Shown here one piece after another: positions 19,138-29,654 of a stretch of 64,000 bases of DNA. The position numbers and the translations under genes are program-made. Positions within the stretch are counted from its first letter, which is position 1. Each line of letters opens with the position of its first letter. The notes below the pieces were generated by a model that saw only the letters and a list, made by a program, of their open reading frames with translations, was not told the origin of the DNA and did no database searches. The DNA is from Symbiodinium natans (taxonomy: Eukaryota; Sar; Dinophyceae; Suessiales; Symbiodiniaceae). The stretch covers positions 2,162,501-2,226,500 of the forward strand of contig CAJNDS010002079.1 of the NCBI GenBank assembly GCA_905221605.1, read 5' to 3'.

Positions 19138-19621
19138 GCTAGGTGTCTTGCTGAGGCCGGTGAGAGGGCTTTTATAGGGAGGGCGGGGGGGGGGGGGGGT
19201 ATTACGGTTAATAGGATTCAGAGTTTCGGGTTTGTAAGGGGAGGGGGGGGGGGTTCTCTTAACAGGCTAACAGGGTTTAGGGTTTAGGGTTCAGGGTTCA
19301 GGGTTCAGGGTTCAGGGTGTATAAGGTCTGGGGTTTAGAAGGGGGGCTTTAAAAGGGTTCAGGGCTTCGGGTTGGTTATGGTCCTTGGGAGGGGGGGGGG
19401 GGGGGGGGGTTCGAGTTTAGGATGTCTGTGTGCTTTACGGACTTGAGGCTTCGGATTCAAGGGGGGCTGTGTTTGCAGCGTTCTATTTTTGAAGCAGGGC
19501 CCAACAGCACTTTACTTAGCTTTTGCCACCAGGTCGACATCTCAACCCAGGGCAGATATCTGCAAAGAAGTGCGCTAACTGAATTACGGCTAGACTGGTT
19601 CAAACTGAGCGACCTCAGCAG

Positions 19622-19780
19622 GCAGATGGTACGAAGATCGAGGCTCCCTCGCCTGCTTCTTTCGAAGAGGCCATCGGGCTGTGCAGTCACTTCCGCGTAA
19701 TGTGTCGAATTCTGGAGGCTCGAGGTTTGGCTGGCATTCCGGTCCAGTTCAGTCCCCAAATCGGCTTGCAGAATGCTTAG
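19622..19780 (+). CDS. Hypothetical exon in duplication copy 1
   Basis: After an AG/G boundary (CTCAGCAG) a 52-codon frame reads ADGTKIEAPSPASFEEAIGL, then a Cys/Arg/Leu segment containing VMCRILEARGLAGIPVQF, ending at TAG. Composition is convincingly protein-like. The other copy (53855-54030) carries the same start (ADDTKIEAP) but is disrupted by insertions and stops, so only copy 1 looks intact. Family unknown. Confidence 0.5.
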   Translation, partial: ADGTKIEAPSPASFEEAIGLCSHFRVMCRILEARGLAGIPVQFSPQIGLQNA

Positions 19781-20701
19781 CTTCACTTCACGGTCGGCAC
19801 AGTTGCCATGATCAGGGCTTTTTCCCAAAAACACCCTGGGGTTGCGGTCGCGTTCGTGGTGCCAAGCGGTGCGGGTCTGCGAGTGATCAACCTGCGTACG
19901 CAACGCTGAATCCTTCGACAGCAAGACCGGTAGGAATTGTCCTATAATGGAGAAAAGGGGTCGGAATAGTTACGAATCATATTCCCTTATGGTCCCTCTA
20001 TTCTTATATGTTTATAAACCCCCAAAACCCTAAATCAGAATGCGCCCTCATGCAAAACCCCCGAGTATCCGTCGTCTCAGACCCAAAATGGTGCTTTTCC
20101 AGAGGCAAAACGCGACGTCGTGGGCGCCTTGAGCTCCATTGAGGCAGGGTGGAGGGTTTAGGGTTCAGGGTTAGAGGTTCAGGGTTTAGGGTTTCGGGCT
20201 TGGGGTTTAGAGGGCTGGGTTTAGGGTGTAGAGCTTCAGGATTTAGAGGGTACAGTTTGCCGTTTAGGGGCATTGGAGCCTCTAGGGTGGAGCTGAGGGC
20301 TGTTTTTTGGCGCCAGGCACTTGTCTGTCTAGGTTTCGGAGGGACTGCAGCATGTTCGAAACTCTCACAAAGGGTTCAGGATTTTGGGTTCATAGGGTTT
20401 AGGGTTCAGGGTTTTGCTTGAAGCTGATTGGAGATGAGCTCTCCTGCGCCTTCTGGCCTTGACAAATTAGAGCTGTAGCGGTACACTCAGGTACGTTGTG
20501 TGCTACAACGATTGCCATGGTTTTGCCAGAGAAACTGTCCTTTCACCTGCAACATGGTCCTACTATCTACATCTACATCCTCTTCCTAAACTTGAAACAG
20601 AGTCCTTTAAAGGAGAGTCCCTTCCTTGGTGACATAAACGAGACTACACTAGGACAAAGCCCAAACCCCAACCCCTCAACTCCAAACACAGAAAGCCTTT
20701 G

Positions 20702-20867
20702 GACGGCGAGGCCGGATCGTCCATTGTGGAAGTCCCGTCCGCATCTTGCCCGGCATTGCAGTACCCTTGGGCTCAGAAAAGCCCGACAGCCTCATACAAG
20801 AAGGCCGCCCTAAATGAAAAACTCCTTAGAGCCTTCGGGTTTGTGATTTTTAGTTTTAGGGTTTGAA
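20702..20867 (+). CDS. Hypothetical exon, conserved in both copies
   Basis: Frame starting DGEAGSSIVEVPSASCPAL and ending LRAFGFVIFSFRV. The copy at 54798-54938 differs by indels in the middle, yet both ends stay in the same frame. That is weak evidence that the frame is translated or was until recently. No family assignment. Confidence 0.45.
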
Positions 20868-20926
20868 GTTTGAGCAGCTGCTGTTGCAGCCTTGTCCCTT
20901 ACAGAGGTTGTCGTAGACCATCAGTC

Positions 20927-21085
20927 GGCTCAAAAGCTGAGGCCCTCCCCGCTTGCGGTCTCCCAAACTCGGGGCATCACGTCTTGACCTCCATGACCTT
21001 CAATGACAGCTGCGTCTGGCGCGGAGAGGAGGGACTGAAGGCCCCAAGGGTTGCGGAAGAGGACAAAGTTATCATGCTTGAGGGG
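20927..21085 (+). CDS. PMP-like exon, conserved in both copies
   Basis: Frame GSKAEALPACGLPNSGHHVL, then TSMTFNDSCVWRGEEGLKAP and RVAEEDKVIML. The other copy (54982-55143) has a 3-base in-frame insertion (LKTSMT), consistent with coding constraint. FNDSC resembles the FxxN/NC element of PMP-type repeats seen downstream. It runs into a G tract. Confidence 0.45.
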
Positions 21086-21258
21086 CTTTTTTTTGGGGGA
21101 GGGGGGGCTTCACCCATGACTTTTTGGAGTGAGGGCCTTTTCCGATTTTGGGGGGGGGCTTGGCTTCGAAGGCTCAGAGCTCGATTCTTTCGGAAAACTG
21201 GCAATCGCCCTTCCGAATGGAAGAGAGATGGCGCCAGTCATGTTCTTTTTCTTGAGCC

Positions 21259-21282
21259 GGGGGGGGGGGGGGGGGGGGGGGG
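21259..21282. repeat. Poly-G run
   Basis: Twenty-four G, matched in copy 2 by an interrupted run at 55309-55333. Confidence 0.9.
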
Positions 21283-21399
21283 AGGAATTTGCGCTCGCGC
21301 CCCGATGTTTTCTTACGAGCCCTCTTGAAAGCGAAAACGTGAAGTTCTTGCCAAGACAACCTCTAGACTTTAAACCCTAAGCCTAGAAACCCTAAACCC

Positions 21400-22187
21400 T
21401 ATTGTCAGAGAGGTCACCCTGGAGGCGCCGCTCACGTTCAAAGGCAGGGGGTTGCCTCCTTGAGGGCGGAGTTGTTAAACTGTCTTGCAAGGCTTCCTCC
21501 AACTTACAAGGTGGCGCGTGCGCCAACTTGTAAACTTCCGGATTCCTCCAACGTTTGCAAAGTAGTGCTGTGTAGATAGCGTTCAGCCCGAAGGGCGTAG
21601 AGCTTCAGCGATTGTCAAGTGTCGCGGTGCGGCAGTTCGTGGCAGCAACAGTGAGCTGTCCCTTGCAATTTCGTTGGTGCACAATTCAAGCAAACCTGTT
21701 CTTTCTTGAGCGAGGGATTTGGGCACTTCGGCCTCGGACTGATGGAATGCTTCAATGTTGCAATCTTCTGATTTCAACACAGGGTGGCTGGAATTGTCTC
21801 CTTGCAACACCCTAGTAGGTTTTGGGGATTTTCTTTTGATCATGAGGCAACCTCTTCCTGGAGGGCGAGCTGCGTGTGGAAGCTGCCGGCCCACCGAGGG
21901 CTCCCTGCGTGACGGTGCTGGGGACCCTGTCACTCCACGCCGCCCGCGCAGTCTTCGTCGGCTGTAGAAACGAGGCCCTGCTGGCTTCCTAGGGATTCTG
22001 AGAGCCTCAAGCTTATTCGAACCCCTTTGTGGCCCAAATATACATTCCACATGCACACGGATCCTTAGGGGCTGGTTTCGGGATTTTGGTTGTGTACTTG
22101 CAGTCTGCGATCTCGTGTTGTGGCGGAGGGTGGGGGATCAGAACAATTTCTTATCTCCCTGCCAGTCGTGCCTGAAACCCCTTTGTG
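21400..22187. other. Duplicated stretch without assignable gene
   Basis: Nearly identical to 55440-56181. Several frames are open on both strands (for example a 157-codon minus frame), but none shows a family signature, and strong identity between copies gives no codon-level evidence. Confidence 0.4.
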
Positions 22188-22352
22188 GAGGCTGGACATG
22201 GGGGCGCCGTGTACGTAGGGAAGGACTTCATCCTCAGCCGCAGCCACCTCCAGATTGAAAACTGCACTGCCAAAGAGAGTCCGGCGCCCCAGCTCTTCCG
22301 TGCTCCTCCGAGCAGTGGAGGCCGCCATTGCCATGTCGAGTCAATCATCTAA
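22188..22352 (+). CDS. PMP-like repeat exon, type C
   Basis: Frame EAGHGGAVYVGKDFILSRSH, then LQIENCTAKESPAPQLF, ending at TAA. GGAVYV followed about 15 residues later by IENC has the GGA(I/L/V) plus FxxN layout of chlamydial-type polymorphic outer membrane protein repeats, short beta-helix rungs usually found on secreted or surface proteins. An almost identical exon is at 56182-56346. True exon ends are uncertain. Confidence 0.65.
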   Translation, partial: EAGHGGAVYVGKDFILSRSHLQIENCTAKESPAPQLFRAPPSSGGRHCHVESII

Positions 22353-22460
22353 GTGCATTTTCATCGTCATCACTGTCTAATCTCCACATGTCGCGGAGCA
22401 GCACTCCCAGACCTTGCAAAGCCCAAAATCAAAGCGGCTCCTGCTCGATGGACGGCTCAG

Positions 22461-22576
22461 GCGGCGGCGGCGCTTATGTCACCGGATCCTTCCGGCAGAG
22501 CAACGCCAGCTCCGCGCGCTTCCAGAACTGCACTGCGGGGAACGAAGGTGCAGGGGTTGCAAAGCTGGGCTCCTGA
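22461..22576 (+). CDS. PMP-like repeat exon, type A (1)
   Basis: First of twelve type A exons. After GGCTCAG the frame reads GGGGAYVTGSFRQSNASSAR, FQNCTAGNEGAG, VAKLGS and then TGA. The double signature GGG(A)xV plus FQNC is a PMP-type repeat. A TGA at the same place follows most copies, so the exon probably ends just before it at a GT, GC or GA donor. Predicted extracellular beta-helix rung; partner and ligand unknown. Confidence 0.65.
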
Positions 22577-22925
22577 CAGTCGCGCGTGTGCGCGCTGTGG
22601 CAGAACCCCTTCGAGTTGGGGATCAGGACCATTGTTTGGAGGTGTGAGAATGGAAAGACTGAGAGGGCTTCCGTGTAGGGAGCCGGGATCCGGAAGTAGG
22701 GAGCTCTGCTCAGCAAAGCATCAAGAAGCGTTTATTCAAGCAATCTTCAGACTGTTCTGTGCTGTGATTCTACGAAGCACTTTCCATAGTCAGGGCAGGG
22801 CTTAGGGTTCTGTAGGGCTTCGGTTTAGGGTTTAGGGCTTAGGGTTTAGGTTTAATGTCACAAAGATTCAGCAAAGAAGGGAAAGTTCATGACAATAACC
22901 ACCTTTCAGCTCTGGGGAAATTCAG

Positions 22926-23038
22926 GCGGCGGCGCTTTTGTCGCCGGATCCTTCCGGCAGAGCAACGGCAGCTCCGTGCGCTTCCAGAACTGCACTGCGG
23001 GGGACGACGGTGCAGGGGCTGCAAAGCTGGGCTCCTGA
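22926..23038 (+). CDS. PMP-like exon, type A (2)
   Basis: Acceptor AAATTCAG then GGGAFVAGSFRQSNGSSVR and FQNCTAGDDGAG. The duplication with 56.9 kb ends exactly at this acceptor; the second copy lacks this exon. Confidence 0.6.
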
Positions 23039-23523
23039 AAATTTATTCTCTTCGAGCTCGGGGTTCAGGTAGCCGTGTAAGAAGGGTCCGGAAGCACGGT
23101 GCTCTAGACTGTTCTGTGCTGCAATTCTAGGAAGCCCTTTCCACAGGGCTACTCTCCCAGTACCTCTCTGGAGCAGAAAGTCCTACGACCCCCGGCCCAG
23201 AGTCGGGAGTTTTGCTTCTCTTGCTTGTGCTAGACTGCCGTCTGTAGCCGCGCGGGTCAGGGCTTCGGTTTAGGGCTTCGGTTGAGGGCTTAGGGCTTAT
23301 AGGGTTTATGGCTTATAATGTCACAAAGATTCAGCACTGAAGGAAAAGCTCATGACAATAACCTTTAAACAGCTCTATAGGGGCGACACTTCAGACTCTC
23401 AAGCTTTTGCAGTCGACGAGGTGAGGGTCTGGGTCTTCAAACTACGTTTCCAACAAGCATCCCCAAGCCTCCCGAGTTTCGCGAAGCGCTCCCCGCGCAT
23501 CCGAGCGGCTGGGAACCGCCGAG

Positions 23524-23627
23524 GTGGCGGCATCCGTGTCCAGAAGGACTTGCTTCAGGAAGCCAAGAGCACCCTCGAGGTGGAGAGCTGTACTTCGAAT
23601 AAGGGATCCGCGGCAGCAGCTGGGTGA
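23524..23627 (+). CDS. PMP-like exon, type B (1)
   Basis: Type B: after CCGAG/G the frame reads GGGIRVQKDLLQEAKSTLEV, ESCTSNKGSAAAAG and TGA. GGGxxV plus ESC mark a second PMP-type rung that differs from type A. Types B and A alternate along the region. Confidence 0.6.
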
Positions 23628-24005
23628 CTGTCCAGGGGGCGTGTAGCGCAAGTGGGCGAGGGATTCTTGTCAGGAGGAGCGCCGGGCGTGAGAGTAGGGG
23701 AAGGGCTTCTGAGATGTCGAGGCTTTGCTCTCGACATGAGGAGTTTAGGGTCAGCCATTCGAAGCACGACCGCGAGCAGCCATGCAGAAACCCCTATTTT
23801 TAACGAGCAGTGTTCCAGGGTTCGAAGGACAGTGTAGCAATCCACGAGCCTTCCTTGACGAACAGTCTGCACACATCTTCATCTTTGCGTTGGTTTCTAG
23901 GGTGTCTCCACATGTCGCGGAGAAGCACTTCCAGACCTGGCAAAGCCCAAATCGAAGAGGCTCCTGCTTGCTGGGGGCTCCTGCTCGGTGGGATGGACAG
24001 CTTAG

Positions 24006-24118
24006 GCGGCGGCGCTTATGTCAAGGGATCCTTCCGGCAGAGCAACGGCAGCTCCGCGCGCTTCCAGAACTGCAGTTCGACGTTTGGTGGTGCCGGGGCT
24101 GCAAACCTGGGCTCCTGA
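24006..24118 (+). CDS. PMP-like exon, type A (3)
   Basis: GGGAYVKGSFRQSNGSSAR then FQNCSSTFGGAGAANLGS. The acceptor is CTTAG rather than CTCAG. Confidence 0.6.
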
Positions 24119-24662
24119 GTGTCCCTCTTCGAGCTCGGGGTTCAGGTAGCCTCGGCAGCGTGGACCATTTGTTTTGGAGGTGTGAGAATGGAAAGACTAA
24201 GACGCCTTCCGTGTAAGGAGGGTCCGGAAGCATGGTGCTCTATACTGTTCTGTGCTGCAATTCTACGAAGCACTTTCCACAGTGCTGCTTTCCAAGTCCT
24301 CTGGAGCCACATGAAGTCCTACGACCCGGCCCCGCCACAGTCGGAGTTTGTTTCCTGCTCTTGCCGTTGCTAGACTGCCGTCTATAGCCGTGCGGGTCAG
24401 GGCAGGGTTGAGGGTTCTGTAGGGCTTCGGTTTAGGGTTTAGGGCTTAGGTCTTATGGCTCAATGTCACAAAGATTCAGCACTGAAGGAAAAGCTCATGA
24501 CAATAACCTTGAAACAGCTGTGGGGGCGACATTTCCGCTTCTCAAGCTTTTGCAGTCGACGAGGTGAGGGTCTGAGTCTTCAAACTCGTTTCCAACAAGC
24601 ATCCCCAAGCCTCCCGAATTCTTCGAGCACTCCGCGCATCCGAGTGGCTGGGAACCGCCGAG

Positions 24663-24769
24663 GTGGCGGCCTCAATGTTGAGGAGGACCTGCTTCAGGAA
24701 GATTGGAGCGCCCTCGAGGTGGAGAGCTGTACAAGTGCGTTTTGGGGAGCCGCGGCAGCAGCGAGGTGA
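24663..24769 (+). CDS. PMP-like exon, type B (2)
   Basis: GGGLNVEEDLLQEDWSALEV then ESCTSAFWGAAAAAR. Confidence 0.6.
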
Positions 24770-25284
24770 CTGTCCAGGGCTTGTGGCGCGAGTGAGGGAT
24801 TCTGCTCTGCGGAAGGGCTTCTGCGATGTCGAGGCTTTGGGCCAACCGTTCCAAAAACGACCGCCCGCAGCCATGCAGAGCTGACTTTCACAAAAACCCC
24901 CGTAACGAACGGTGTTCCAAAGTTCCAGCGTTGAAGGACACATGTCGCGGAGAAGCACTTCCAGACTTGAAAACCAAATGTTGACTTCACATTAACAATT
25001 CCCGCTACAATTATAAAATCCAGCTGCCGGAACACAATAATGTAGCCCCCCACAATTATAAAATCACCCCCTTTTTTTTTTTGGGGGGGGGGGGGGGAGC
25101 TACCTAATACTAAAACTAATAGAAAATCCCACCAGGTCCTACCAGGATTTAGGCGAATATTATTGAGGAGGCCCTGGCCGGAGAGATTGATCAATCAAGG
25201 GGGGGGGGGGTTTATTAATGCGAAGTCAACATAAAGAGGCTCCTGCTCGGTGGGGGCTCCTGCTCGGTGGGATGGACAGCTCAG

Positions 25285-25401
25285 GTGGCGGCGGCGCTTA
25301 TGTCTCCGGATCCTTCCGGCAGAGCAACGACAGCTCCGCGCGCTTCCAGAACTGCAGGGCAAAACGTGAAGGTGTGCAGGGGCTGCAAACCTGGGCTCCT
25401 G
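25285..25401 (+). CDS. PMP-like exon, type A (4), shifted
   Basis: Begins GGGGAYVSGSFRQSNDSSAR and FQNC, but one extra base after that moves the tail into another frame (GVQGLQTWAPES), so the usual TGA is not met. Preceded at 25069-25215 by an unrelated insert bounded by G runs. Confidence 0.5.
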
Positions 25402-25796
25402 AAAGTGTCCCTCTTCGAGCTCGGGGGTTCAGATAGCCTCGGCAGAGTGGACCATTTGTTTTGGAGGTGTGAGAATGGAAAGACGAAGAGGGCTTAAGAT
25501 CCGTGTAAGGAGGGTCCGGAAGCACGGTGCTCTATCGACTGTTCTGTGCTGCGATTCTACGAAGCACTTTTCCATAGTGCTATTCTCCAAGTACCTTTCT
25601 GGAGCCACAGAAAGTCCTATGACCCCCCGGCCCAGAGTCGGAGTTTGCTTCCTGCCCTTGCAGTTGTCTGCCGTCTATAGCCGTGCAAGTCAGGGCAGGG
25701 CTTAGGGTTCTGTAGTGAGAACATTTCTCGAGGACAACATATTTTTCTGCAGTCTCAGACCCTGTAAAGACTTGCAAGCGACCTCCTTCATTTCAG

Positions 25797-25909
25797 GCGG
25801 CGGCGCTTTTGTCGCCGGATCCTTCCGGCAGAGCAACGGCAGCGCCGCACGCTTCCAGAAGTGCATGGCGGGAGAGGACGGTGCCGAGGCTGCAAACCTG
25901 GGCTCCTGA
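25797..25909 (+). CDS. PMP-like exon, type A (5)
   Basis: Clear acceptor CTTCATTTCAG, then GGGAFVAGSFRQSNGSAAR and FQKCMAGEDGAEAANLGS. The Asn of FQNC is replaced by Lys. Confidence 0.6.
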
Positions 25910-26329
25910 AAGTGTCCCTCTTCGAGCTCGGGGTTCAGGTAGCTTCGGCAGCGTGGACCATTTGTTTTGGAGGTGTGAGAGTGGAAAGACTAAGAGGGCC
26001 CCCGTGGAGGGTTCGGAAGCACGAGCCGCAGAAAGTCCTACGACCCCCGGGGAGTTTTGCTTCTCTTGCAATTGCTAGACTGCCGTCTCTAGCCGTGCGG
26101 GTCAGGGCAGGGTCTTAGGGTTTAGGGCTTATAGGGCTTATGGCTTATAATGCCACAAAGATTCAGCACTCAGGACAACAACCTTTAAGCAGCTCTGGGG
26201 GCGATATTTCAGACTCTCAAGCTTATGCAGTCGACGAGGTGAGGGTCTGAGTCTTCAAACTCGTTTCCAACAAGCATCCCCAACCCTCCCGCATTTTTGG
26301 AGAACTCCCCACGCGCCCACCTGGCCGAG

Positions 26330-26436
26330 GTGGCGGCCTCAATGTTCAGAACCACCTGCTTCAGGAAGATCGGAGCGCCCTCGAGGTGGAGAGCTGCGCA
26401 ACTGCGAATAATGGAGCCGCGGCAGCAGCTGGGTGA
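26330..26436 (+). CDS. PMP-like exon, type B (3)
   Basis: GGGLNVQNHLLQEDRSALEV then ESCATANNGAAAAAG. Confidence 0.6.
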
Positions 26437-26653
26437 CTGTCCACGGGGCTTGTGGCGCAAGTGGGCGAGGGATTCTGCCCAGGATGTGGAGTGCTTGGCG
26501 TTCAAGTAGATGAAGGGTGCGGAAGGGCTTCTGAGATGTCGAGGCTTTGCTCTCGACATGAGGAGTTTAGGGTCAGCCGTTCGAAGCACGACCGCGAGGA
26601 GCCATGCAGAGCTGAAATTCATCAAAACCCCTCTTTAACGAGCAGTGTTCCAG

Positions 26654-26750
26654 GGTTTGAAGGACAGGTTTCTTCCAGGGTGGTCTGAGGCTTGTATGGC
26701 AATCCACGAGCCTTCCTTGACGAACACTCTGCGCAGATCTTCATCTCTCC
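26654..26750 (+). CDS. Module exon, type E (1), GC donor
   Basis: After GTTCCAG the frame reads GLKDRFLPGWSEACMAIHEP then SLTNTLRRSSSL. The end is followed by GCAAGT where the other three copies have GTAAGT, so this copy would use a GC-AG intron. No PMP signature; linker-like. Confidence 0.5.
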
Positions 26751-26868
26751 GCAAGTTTCTAGGGTGTCTTCGGATGTCGCGCAGAAGCACTTCCGCACCT
26801 GGAAAAGCCCAAAATCAAAGCGGCTCCTGCTCGGTGGGGCCTCCTGCTCATTGGAATGGACAGCTCAG

Positions 26869-26975
26869 GCGGCGGCGCTTGTGTCTTCGGATCCTTCTGG
26901 CAGAGCAACGGCAGCTCCGCGCGCTTCCAGAATTGCAGGGCGGAACATGAAGGCGCCGGGGCTGGAGCTCGGGGT
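26869..26975 (+). CDS. PMP-like exon, type A (6)
   Basis: GGGACVFGSFWQSNGSSAR then FQNCRAEHEGAGAG. A deletion after this removes the usual TGA, and the frame stays open to 27209. Confidence 0.5.
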
Positions 26976-27453
26976 TCAGGTAGCCTGGACCATTTGTTAG
27001 GTGCGAGAATGGAAAGACTAAGAGGGCTTCCGTGGAGGGTCCGGAAGCACGGTGCTCTATACTGTTCTGTGCTGTGCTGCAATTCTACGAAGCACTTTCC
27101 ACAGCGCTACTCTCCAAGTACCTCTCTGGAGCCGCAGAAAGTCCTACGACCGCCGGCCCCGCCAGTGGGAGTTTTGCTTCTCTTGCAATTGCTAGACTGC
27201 CGTCTCTAGCCGTGCGGGTCAGGGCAGGGTGGTTCAGGGCTTCGGCTTAGGGTTTAGGGCTTATAGGGCTTATGGCTTAGGGAAAGCTCAGGACAACAAC
27301 CTTTAAGCAGCTCTGGGGGCGATATTTCAGACTCTCAAGCTTTTGCAGTCGACGAGGTGAGGGTCTGAGTCTGAAAACTCGTTTCCAACAAGCGTCCCCA
27401 AGCCTCCCGAATTCTCCGAGCACTCCCCGCGCGTCCGCCTGGGAACCGCCGAG

Positions 27454-27560
27454 GTGGCGGCCTCAATGTTCAGAACCACCTGCTTCAGGAAGCCAAGGGC
27501 ACCCTCGAGGTGGAGAGCTGTGCAGCTGAGTTTTCGGGAGCCGCGGCAGCAGCTGGGTGA
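27454..27560 (+). CDS. PMP-like exon, type B (4)
   Basis: GGGLNVQNHLLQEAKGTLEV then ESCAAEFSGAAAAAG. Confidence 0.6.
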
Positions 27561-27811
27561 CTGTCCGCGGGGCTTGTGCGCAAGTAGGAGAGGGATTCTG
27601 CTCAGGATGTGGAGTGCTTGGCGTTCGAGTTCATGATGGGTAAAACCCCGCTATAACGAGCAGTGTTCCACAGTTCCAGTTATAGCAATCCACGAGCATT
27701 TCTTCACGAACATTCTGGGCACATCTCATGTCGCAGAGAAGCTTTTCAGACCCTGCAACAGCCCAAAATCAAAGAAGCTCTTTGTTTGTGGGATGGACGG
27801 CTCGGGCTCAG

Positions 27812-27918
27812 GCGGCACTCATGTCATCGGATGCTTTCGGCAGAGCAACGGCAGCTCCGCGCGCTTCCAGAACTGCACAGCGACAAATGTTGGTGCCGGG
27901 GCTGCAAAGCTGGGCTCG
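27812..27918 (+). CDS. PMP-like exon, type A (7)
   Basis: GGTHVIGCFRQSNGSSARFQ then NCTATNVGAGAAKLGS. The GGG is reduced to GG, and an added Cys replaces Ser. Confidence 0.55.
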
Positions 27919-27997
27919 CGATGGTCGAGCAAGCACGGCGCTCTGCTCAGCAGAGCATCAAGAAGCCTTTTGTTTCGAGCAATCTTCAGATTGTTCT

Positions 27998-28245
27998 GGA
28001 CTTTTCCAGAGTGCCAAGGGGATCCCGGCAAATTTTGACGGCAAATGTTGTTCCCACCCTTTCCCGTTTTGTGTGGTCTTTGCAGGACTTTTGCAGGGTG
28101 CCAAGGGGATCCCGGCAAATTTTGACCCGCAAACCTTGTTCGTACCCTTTCCCGTTTTGTGTGGTATTTGCAGGACTTTTCCAGGGTGCTAAGGGAATCC
28201 CGGCAAATTTCGACCCGCAAAGTTGTTCCTACCCTTCTTCAACCC
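27998..28245. repeat. 87-bp tandem repeat
   Basis: Nearly three copies starting GGACTTTTCCAG(A/G)GTGCCAA at 27998, 28085 and 28173. Each ends in CCTTTCCCGTTTTGTGTGGT. Confidence 0.9.
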
Positions 28246-28266
28246 AAGCAAGCACAGGCAAGGGAG

Positions 28267-28327
28267 CGGTCGGATCGCACCAAATTTTGACGCAAAACCC
28301 ATGGTCAAATTTGGTGCGATCCGACCG
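28267..28327. repeat. Long hairpin
   Basis: CGGTCGGATCGCACCAAATT and its reverse complement AATTTGGTGCGATCCGACCG flank a loop of about 20 bases; one base is missing in the stem. Confidence 0.9.
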
Positions 28328-28364
28328 CCCCCTTGTAGCCGGGAATTAATCAGTTCAACTTTTG

Positions 28365-28580
28365 CTCCGAAGAGTCAAATCGCAAGCCCTGCTTCCTAAG
28401 ATTTGTGGTTCAGTTTTTGCTCCAAGAAGTCAAATCGCAAGCCCTGCTCCCTGATATTTTTGTTTTTTGCTCCCAAAAAGTCAAATCGCAAGCCCGGTCC
28501 CTAAGATTGTGGGTTCTGTTCCTCCAAAGAGTCAAATCGCAAGCCCTGCTCCCTAAGATTTTGGGGTTTATTGCGACAAA
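28365..28580. repeat. 51-55-bp tandem repeat
   Basis: Four copies of AGTCAAATCGCAAGCCCTGC starting at 28373, 28428, 28479 and 28530, each preceded by TTTTGCTCC-like sequence. Confidence 0.9.
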
Positions 28581-28619
28581 AGAAGCCCGAGCCCCCCCTT
28601 CCAAGGACAGGCCGGGAAT

Positions 28620-29560
28620 TTAAATTGTTTACATATTTTTAATATCTAGGGTGCTCCAATATTTAAATTGGTTATTATTTAAATTCGGTGAATTTAAATA
28701 GTTTAAATTATTTACACAAATTAAATAATTACATAATTTAGATTCTGATGAGGGCCTCGGGGAGAGTGGCCTCAATATTCAACTTATTAAATTATTTAAA
28801 TTCCAGCCTCCCCAAGGCAACCCCCAGGATTTAGTTTTTTGATTATGTGAATTATTCAAAGTCGCCGAATTCACATAATTTAAATAATTTGGAAAATTTA
28901 AGTATTTCGCTCCCCCCCCCCCCCCCTGTTGAAATTATTTAAATGGTTTATATTTGGTGAATTTCGAAAATTGGAAGAATTTAACTAATCGAAATAACTT
29001 AAATCCCCGGGACGGCCCTGGGGAGGGGGCTGGAATTTAAAAAATCAATAATTTAGATATTGACTGAGGCCTCCCAAATTTAACATATTTAGATTCCCAG
29101 CTAAATAATGTAAATATTTTATATATTGGGTGCCCCCAATATTGATGTTGTTTAAATTATTGAAATTCGGGGACTGTAACCAATTAGTTTTTGGATATTT
29201 TAAGCCCTGGGGATTGCCTTGGGGAGACTGGAATTTATACACTTTAAACACTTCAAATTTGGGAGGCCTCAATATCTAATTTATTTAAAAACATAAATTC
29301 CAGCCCCCCTCCCCAGGGCAGTCCCCAGGATTAAAGTTATTTAAAGTATTTGCGTTATATACATTATTTATGTTTCCCGAATGTCAATATTCTAAATAGT
29401 TTAAATATTTTGGGGCCCCCAATATTTAAATTATTCGAGCTCTTTAAGTTCGGGGAGTCTTTAAATTTGCATAATTTAAGTAATTTGCATCTTTTTAACC
29501 ATTTAAATCCTGGGACGGCCCTGGGGAGGGGGGCTGGAAATTCAGTAGTTTAGATAACTT
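28620..29560. repeat. AT-rich island with inverted units
   Basis: Dominated by TTTAAATTATT-like sequence, in sharp contrast to its GC-rich surroundings. GC-rich blocks such as CCTCCCCAAGGCAACCCCCA and its inverse (TGGGGATTGCCTTGGGGAG) recur about every 200-250 bp in both orientations at about 28800, 29000, 29215, 29300 and 29510. It interrupts a PMP module just before type B exon 5. Possibly a mobile or satellite-like insert; no coding frame. Confidence 0.75.
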
Positions 29561-29654
29561 GAATATTGCGGCCGGCTGGTCTGAGTGAAGTCTGTTCTAA
29601 ATCTCCCGATTTCGCGACGTACTGCCCGCGTCCAAGTGGCTGGGAACCGCTGAG

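Larger units (their letters stand above)
17829..22925. repeat. Segmental duplication, copy 1
   Basis: Collinear with 51097-56921 in direct orientation. Matching landmarks include the GACGTCGA(A/G)TTCAAGGTC start, the block before the 19034 array, the frame at 19622, the two small exons at 20702 and 20927, the G tracts near 21260, and nearly identical 21421-22925. Copy 1 has an 81-base G run that copy 2 lacks; copy 2 has an extra 1.3 kb at about 52315-53610. Confidence 0.9.
23321..24463. repeat. PMP exon module, unit 1 (1143 bp)
   Basis: Tandem module running from GTCACAAAGATTCAGCACTG to the next occurrence, carrying one type B, one type E-like and one type A exon. Related units follow to 30.1 kb and again at 56.85-59.87 kb. 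Confidence 0.8.

Noticed and set aside
1-20000. True chromosome end
   Set aside because: Arrays are short, face both directions and are separated by unique DNA; no terminal array at the window edge.
21583-22056. 157-codon minus-strand frame
   Set aside because: The counterpart in the second copy of the duplication (55737-55979) is broken; no family signal.
27998-28245. Coding repeat (AKGIPANFD)
   Set aside because: The units are 87 and 88 bp, so the frame is lost between copies.
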